Shown here in pieces: positions 20,130 through 23,895 of a DNA stretch of 23,895 nucleotides. Under the pieces are notes generated by a model. The model had not been told where the DNA came from, searched no databases, and was given only the letters and a program-made list of their open reading frames with translations. The translations under genes and the position numbers were made by a program. Numbering within the stretch: the first letter of the stretch is position 1; every line of letters starts with the position of its first letter. Source of the DNA: CAXSDR01 sp964236445 (lineage in GTDB: Bacteria > Actinomycetota > Actinomycetes > Motilibacterales > Motilibacteraceae); assembly GCA_964236445.1 (NCBI GenBank), contig CAXSDR010000054.1, positions 1 to 23,895 of the forward strand, read 5' to 3'.

Positions 20130-21478
20130 TAGTGGCGCCCGCGGCGCAGCAGCGCACGCGCTTCCCCGACCGTCACGACGCTGCCCGTCACCAGCACGCC
20201 GGCCCCGGCGAGGTCGCCGTCTTCCTCAGCCAGGGTGATGGCGGTGTCGATGGCGTCGGCGAGGCCAGGCACGACCTCGACGCGGTCGGCACCGAAGATC
20301 CCGACCGCGATCGCGGCGAGCTCGTCGACGTCCATCGCGCGCGGCGTGCGGGCCTGCGAGACGACGACCTCGTCGAGCACGTCGTCGAGCTGCTCGAGAA
20401 TGCCCACGGCGTCCTTGTCGCCCATCACGGCGACCACCCCGACGAGGCGCGAGAACGAGAACCCGTCGCGGATGCCCGCCGCCGCCGCACGCGCGCCGGC
20501 CGGGTTGTGAGCGGCGTCGAGCACGACGGTCGGGCCGCGGCGTACGACCTCGAGGCGGCCGGGCGACGTGACCGCGGCGAACGCCTCCACGACGGTGGCC
20601 GGGTCGAGGCGGTCGCCGCCGCTACCCAGGAACGCCTCGACGGCCACGAGGGCGCACGCGGCGTTGCGCGCCTGGTGCTCGCCGAACAGCGGGAGATAGA
20701 TCTGGTGGTAGTCGCCGCCGAGACCGTGCAGGCTCAGCACCTGTCCACCCACGGCGCCGACCCGCTCGAGAACGCCGAACTCCTCGTGCTCGCGCGCCGC
20801 GGTGGCCCCGACCTCGGCGACCCGGGCGAGGAGCACCTCGGCGACGTCGCGCTCCTGCTGGGCGAGCACGGCCACCGCACCCGCCTTGATGATGCCTGCC
20901 TTCTCGACGGCGATGTCTGCCGGAGTCGAGCCCAGGTAGCGCTCGTGGTCGAGGGCGATCGTGGTGACGACGGCGACCTGGCCGTGAGCCACGTTCGTCG
21001 CGTCCCACGACCCGCCCATGCCGACCTCGATGACGGCGACGTCGACCGGGGCGTCCGCAAATGCGGCATAGCCCATCGCGACGAGGATCTCGAAGAACGA
21101 CAACGGGATCTCGTTGCGCGTGTCGACCAGCTCGACGATCGGCCGGACCTCGTCGTAGGAACGGATGAAGCGCTCTTCGTCGATCGGCTCACCGTCGAAG
21201 CAGATGCGCTCCCTCATGCTCTGCAGGTGAGGGCTCGTGAAGAGACCGGTGCGCAGGCCGAACGCCCGCAACAGCGTCTCGACCATGCGTGCCGTCGAGG
21301 TCTTGCCGTTGGTCCCCGTGATGTGGATGACGGGGATCGAGCGCTGCGGCTCGCCGAGCAGCTCGCACACGGCGGTGATGCGGTCGAGCGACGGCTCGAG
21401 ATCCCACTCGGGCGTACGCGCGAGGATCTGCGCTTCGATCTCGGCGACGCGCGAGGCGATCTCGGGTCCGACGCTCAT
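20129..21478 (-). CDS. folC: Folylpolyglutamate synthase / dihydrofolate synthase
   Basis: FolC adds glutamate to dihydropteroate and to reduced folates, retaining them in the cell for one-carbon metabolism. The 449-residue protein is a Mur-ligase-type enzyme: P-loop ITGTNGKTSTAR (53-64), TGLFTSPHLQSMRERI, DVAVIEVGMGGSWDATNV (metal/ATP site), TTIALDHERYLGST, VEKAGIIK, FGEHQARNAACAL and the C-terminal-domain motif VLDAAHNPAGARA. Whether it is bifunctional cannot be told from the sequence by eye. The ATG at 21478 overlaps the valS stop (ATGA), and its TAG overlaps the DUF4233 start, so all three are coupled. Confidence 0.96.
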   Translation of the reverse strand: MSVGPEIASRVAEIEAQILARTPEWDLEPSLDRITAVCELLGEPQRSIPVIHITGTNGKTSTARMVETLLRAFGLRTGLFTSPHLQSMRERICFDGEPIDEERFIRSYDEVRPIVELVDTRNEIPLSFFEILVAMGYAAFADAPVDVAVIEVGMGGSWDATNVAHGQVAVVTTIALDHERYLGSTPADIAVEKAGIIKAGAVAVLAQQERDVAEVLLARVAEVGATAAREHEEFGVLERVGAVGGQVLSLHGLGGDYHQIYLPLFGEHQARNAACALVAVEAFLGSGGDRLDPATVVEAFAAVTSPGRLEVVRRGPTVVLDAAHNPAGARAAAAGIRDGFSFSRLVGVVAVMGDKDAVGILEQLDDVLDEVVVSQARTPRAMDVDELAAIAVGIFGADRVEVVPGLADAIDTAITLAEEDGDLAGAGVLVTGSVVTVGEARALLRRGRH

Positions 21479-23895
21479 GCCTGCGGCAGCCCGTCGAGCT
21501 GCGCCCGCAGCCGCGCGATGTCGCCCTCTGCTCGTGCCAGCTGCGCCTTCACCTTGCTGACGACGGCGTCAGGTGCCTTGCCGAGGAACTCGTCATTGCC
21601 GAGCTTCGCCTGCGCCTTGCCTTGTTCGACGAACGCCGCGGCCTGTTCCTTCTCGAGGCGCTTGCGTTCGCTCGCGACGTTGATGGTGCCCGAGAGGTCG
21701 AGCTCGATGACGATGTCGCCGATCGGCAGCGACGCCGTCGCAGCGAAGTCGGCCTCGGGCAGCGCGAGCCGGCTCAGCGACCGCAGCTCGTCGGCAACCT
21801 CGGCGAGCGACGACACGTCGATCCCCACGAGGCGCGCAGGCACCCGCTGAGCCGGCTTCACGCCCTGGTCGCTGCGGAAGCGCCGCACCTCGGTGACGAG
21901 CCCCTGCAGGGAGCTCACCGAGGCCTCCGCAGCGGCGTCGAGACGGCCGCTGTCGGCCGTGGGCCAGGCAGCAACCACGAGCGACTCACCACCGGTGAGC
22001 GTGGTCCACAGCTCCTCGGTCACGAACGGCACCACGGGATGCAGCAGCCGCAGCAGGTTGTCGAGGACGTGTCCGAGCACCAGCCTGGTGGCCCGCGCCG
22101 GCCGGCCGCCCTGCGCGAGGGGCACCTTGGCGAGCTCGAGATACCAGTCGCAGACCTCGTCCCAGGCGAAGTGCCACAACGCGTCCGTCGCCTTGGCGAA
22201 CTGGAAGTCTTCGTAGAGCGCATCGACGTCGGCGATCGTCGCGTGCAACCGCGAGACGATCCAGCGGTCGACGACCGAGAGCTCACCCGCGGCAGGCAGC
22301 TCCCCCACCTCAGCACCGTTCATCATCGCGAAGCGGGTGGCGTTCCACAGCTTGTTGCAGAAGTTGCGCGACGCCTGAACCCAGTCCTCGCCGATGGGCA
22401 CGTCGGTGCCTGGGTTGGCACCGCGCGCCAGTGTGAACCGCACGGCGTCGGCACCGAACCTGTCCATCCAGTCGAGCGGGTCCACGCCGTTGCCGTAGGA
22501 TTTGGACATCTTCTTGCCGAACTGGTCGCGCACCATCCCATGCAGCGCGACGGTGTGGAAGGGCGGGATGCCCGTGGCGTAGAGCCCCCACATCATCATC
22601 CGCGCGACCCAGAAGAACAGGATGTCGTAGCCGGTGACCAGGACGCTCGTCGGATAGAAGCGGCGCATGTCGGCCGTGTCGTCGGGCCAACCCAGCGTGG
22701 AGAACGGCCACAGGCCGGAGGAGAACCAGGTGTCGAGGACATCCTCGTCCTGGCGCCACCCCTCGCCGGGCGGCGCGTCATCAGGACCTACGCACTGGAC
22801 TTCACCGTTCGGGCCGTACCACACGGGGATCCGGTGCCCCCACCACAGCTGTCGGCTGATGCACCAGTCATGCATCGAGTCGACCCACGCGAACCACCGC
22901 GGCTCGAGCTCCTGCGGATGGATGCGTACGCGTCCGTCGCGCACGGCGTCGCCGGCAGCGAGCGCCAAGGGCGCCACGTCGACGAACCACTGCAGCGACA
23001 GTCGCGGCTCGATGACGGTCTTGCAGCGCCAGCAGTGGCCGACCGCGTGCACATAGGGCCGCTTCTCGGCCACGATCCGGCCGTCGGCACGCAGCGCGGC
23101 GACCACGGCCGCACGGGCGTCGAAACGGTCGAGGCCGAGGAACGGGCCGTGAGCCGTCACCGACCCGTGCTCGTCGAGAACGGAGATCGAGGCCAGCTCG
23201 TGGCGCTGGCTGATCTCGAAGTCGTTCGGGTCGTGGGCCGGGGTGACCTTGACCGCACCGGTGCCGAACCCGGGGTCCACGTGTGCGTCGGCGACGACCG
23301 GGATCGACCGGCCGGTCAGTGGCAGCACGATGCTCGTGCCGACGAGGTGCGCGTAGCGCTCGTCATCGGGGTGCACAGCGACCGCGGTGTCGCCGAGCAT
23401 CGTCTCGGCCCGCGTCGTGGCCACCACTATCGAGGCATCACCGTCGCCGTAGCGGATCGACACGAGCTCACCGTCGTCGTCACTGTGCTCGACCTCGATG
23501 TCGGACAGCGCGGTGTGGCAGCGTACGCACCAGTTGATGATGCGCTCGGCGCGATAGATGAGGCCGTCGTCGTAGAGCCGCTTGAAGATGGTCTGCACGG
23601 CTCGCGACAGGCCGTCGTCCATCGTGAACCGCTCGCGGGTCCAGTCGACGCCGTCGCCGAGGCGTCGCATCTGGCCGAGGATGCGCCCGCCCGACTCGGC
23701 CTTCCACTGCCACACACGTGCGACGAACGCGTCGCGCCCGAGGTCGTGGCGGCTGAGACCTTCTTCGGACAGCTCGCGCTCCACCACGTTCTGCGTCGCG
23801 ATGCCGGCATGGTCCATGCCGGGCAGCCACAGCGCTTCGTAGCCCTGCATCCGTCGCCGCCGCACCAGCGCGTCGATCAGCGTGTGCTCGAACGC
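21475..23895 (-). CDS. valS: Valyl-tRNA synthetase, lacking its N-terminal end (window edge)
   Basis: ValRS charges tRNA-Val and edits mischarged threonine. 806 residues are visible; the frame is open to the right edge (AFEHTLIDALVRRRRMQGYE), so roughly 50-60 N-terminal residues including the HIGH motif lie outside. Seen are LPGMDHAGIATQ, the connective editing domain (VVATTRAETMLGDTAVAVHP; GTGAVKVTPAHDPNDFE), CISRQLWWGHRIPVWY, the KMSKS loop in FGKKMSKSYGNG (KMSKS at 22512-22498), the anticodon-binding helical domain, and the C-terminal tRNA-binding coiled coil (RKRLEKEQAAAFVEQ... LARAEGDIARLRAQL). It is intact in frame with no anomalies, and heads the coupled valS-folC-DUF4233 run. Confidence 0.97.
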   Translation of the reverse strand, partial: AFEHTLIDALVRRRRMQGYEALWLPGMDHAGIATQNVVERELSEEGLSRHDLGRDAFVARVWQWKAESGGRILGQMRRLGDGVDWTRERFTMDDGLSRAVQTIFKRLYDDGLIYRAERIINWCVRCHTALSDIEVEHSDDDGELVSIRYGDGDASIVVATTRAETMLGDTAVAVHPDDERYAHLVGTSIVLPLTGRSIPVVADAHVDPGFGTGAVKVTPAHDPNDFEISQRHELASISVLDEHGSVTAHGPFLGLDRFDARAAVVAALRADGRIVAEKRPYVHAVGHCWRCKTVIEPRLSLQWFVDVAPLALAAGDAVRDGRVRIHPQELEPRWFAWVDSMHDWCISRQLWWGHRIPVWYGPNGEVQCVGPDDAPPGEGWRQDEDVLDTWFSSGLWPFSTLGWPDDTADMRRFYPTSVLVTGYDILFFWVARMMMWGLYATGIPPFHTVALHGMVRDQFGKKMSKSYGNGVDPLDWMDRFGADAVRFTLARGANPGTDVPIGEDWVQASRNFCNKLWNATRFAMMNGAEVGELPAAGELSVVDRWIVSRLHATIADVDALYEDFQFAKATDALWHFAWDEVCDWYLELAKVPLAQGGRPARATRLVLGHVLDNLLRLLHPVVPFVTEELWTTLTGGESLVVAAWPTADSGRLDAAAEASVSSLQGLVTEVRRFRSDQGVKPAQRVPARLVGIDVSSLAEVADELRSLSRLALPEADFAATASLPIGDIVIELDLSGTINVASERKRLEKEQAAAFVEQGKAQAKLGNDEFLGKAPDAVVSKVKAQLARAEGDIARLRAQLDGLPQA

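Noticed and set aside
18033..21850. Long plus-strand open frames opposite mreB/ndk and folC
   Set aside because: Same shadow effect; no start signal, no domain, and the opposite strand carries clear housekeeping proteins.
1..23895. TTA (bldA-type) leucine codons
   Set aside because: I checked the TAA triplets I could find on the plus strand; those inside genes are part of TAT tyrosine codons out of frame, so no in-frame TTA was found.
1..23895. tRNA genes, insertion sequences, prophage or defence genes
   Set aside because: All sizeable stretches are accounted for by conserved minus-strand genes; gaps are at most about 160 bp and contain no tRNA-like cloverleaf or transposase remnants that I can see.

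Overview
The window is a dense chromosomal segment from a very GC-rich bacterium, almost certainly an actinomycete (Actinomycetota). The evidence is the G/C-saturated third codon positions, frequent GTG starts, the long Ala/Pro/Arg-rich arms of the RNase E/G protein, a DUF4233 gene between folC and ndk, and a gene order (valS-folC-DUF4233-ndk-mreBCD-PBP2-rodA ... rne-rplU-rpmA-obg-proB) that matches what I recall of Streptomyces and relatives. The genus cannot be fixed from the sequence. An intact MreBCD/PBP2/RodA set fits a rod-shaped or filamentous, sporulating lineage rather than a coccus.

All 20 genes lie on the minus strand, so transcription runs from high to low coordinates. In that order: (1) 23895-19326: valS (5' end outside the window), folC, a small DUF4233 membrane protein and ndk. 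(2) 19220-13182: the elongation/wall cluster mreB, mreC, mreD, PBP2 (mrdA) and rodA. (3) 13155-8810: five tightly overlapping genes: a DUF4129 membrane protein, a two-span membrane protein, a MoxR-type AAA+ ATPase, a DUF58 protein and a polytopic membrane protein. (4) 8774-6005: a B12-domain radical SAM protein (TIGR03960 type) with its partner (TIGR03936/DUF2344). (5) 5845-2816: RNase E/G. (6) 2655-2045: ribosomal proteins L21 and L27, ending in a strong terminator hairpin. (7) 1903-1: the GTPase ObgE and the start of glutamate 5-kinase (proB), cut by the window edge.

Most junctions are start/stop overlaps (ATGA, GTGA, TTGA, TAGTG), which implies translational coupling inside a few long operons. 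The themes are aminoacylation and folate/nucleotide supply, cell elongation and wall synthesis, RNA turnover, and ribosome biogenesis. No gap exceeds about 160 bp, and I see no tRNA, rRNA, CRISPR array, insertion sequence or prophage gene.

This is mostly a conserved housekeeping block, and I do not claim a new defence or mobile system. The points worth a second look are: the uncharacterised MoxR/DUF58/DUF4129 operon, without a transglutaminase, directly behind rodA; three starts that look leaderless (TAGNNT, exactly six bases, then ATG/GTG); inverted repeats inside rare-codon islands in both genes of the radical SAM pair; a perfect inverted repeat at the mreB promoter; and context-dependent codon choices (Tyr-Pro almost always TAT-CCN; frequent CGTACG).
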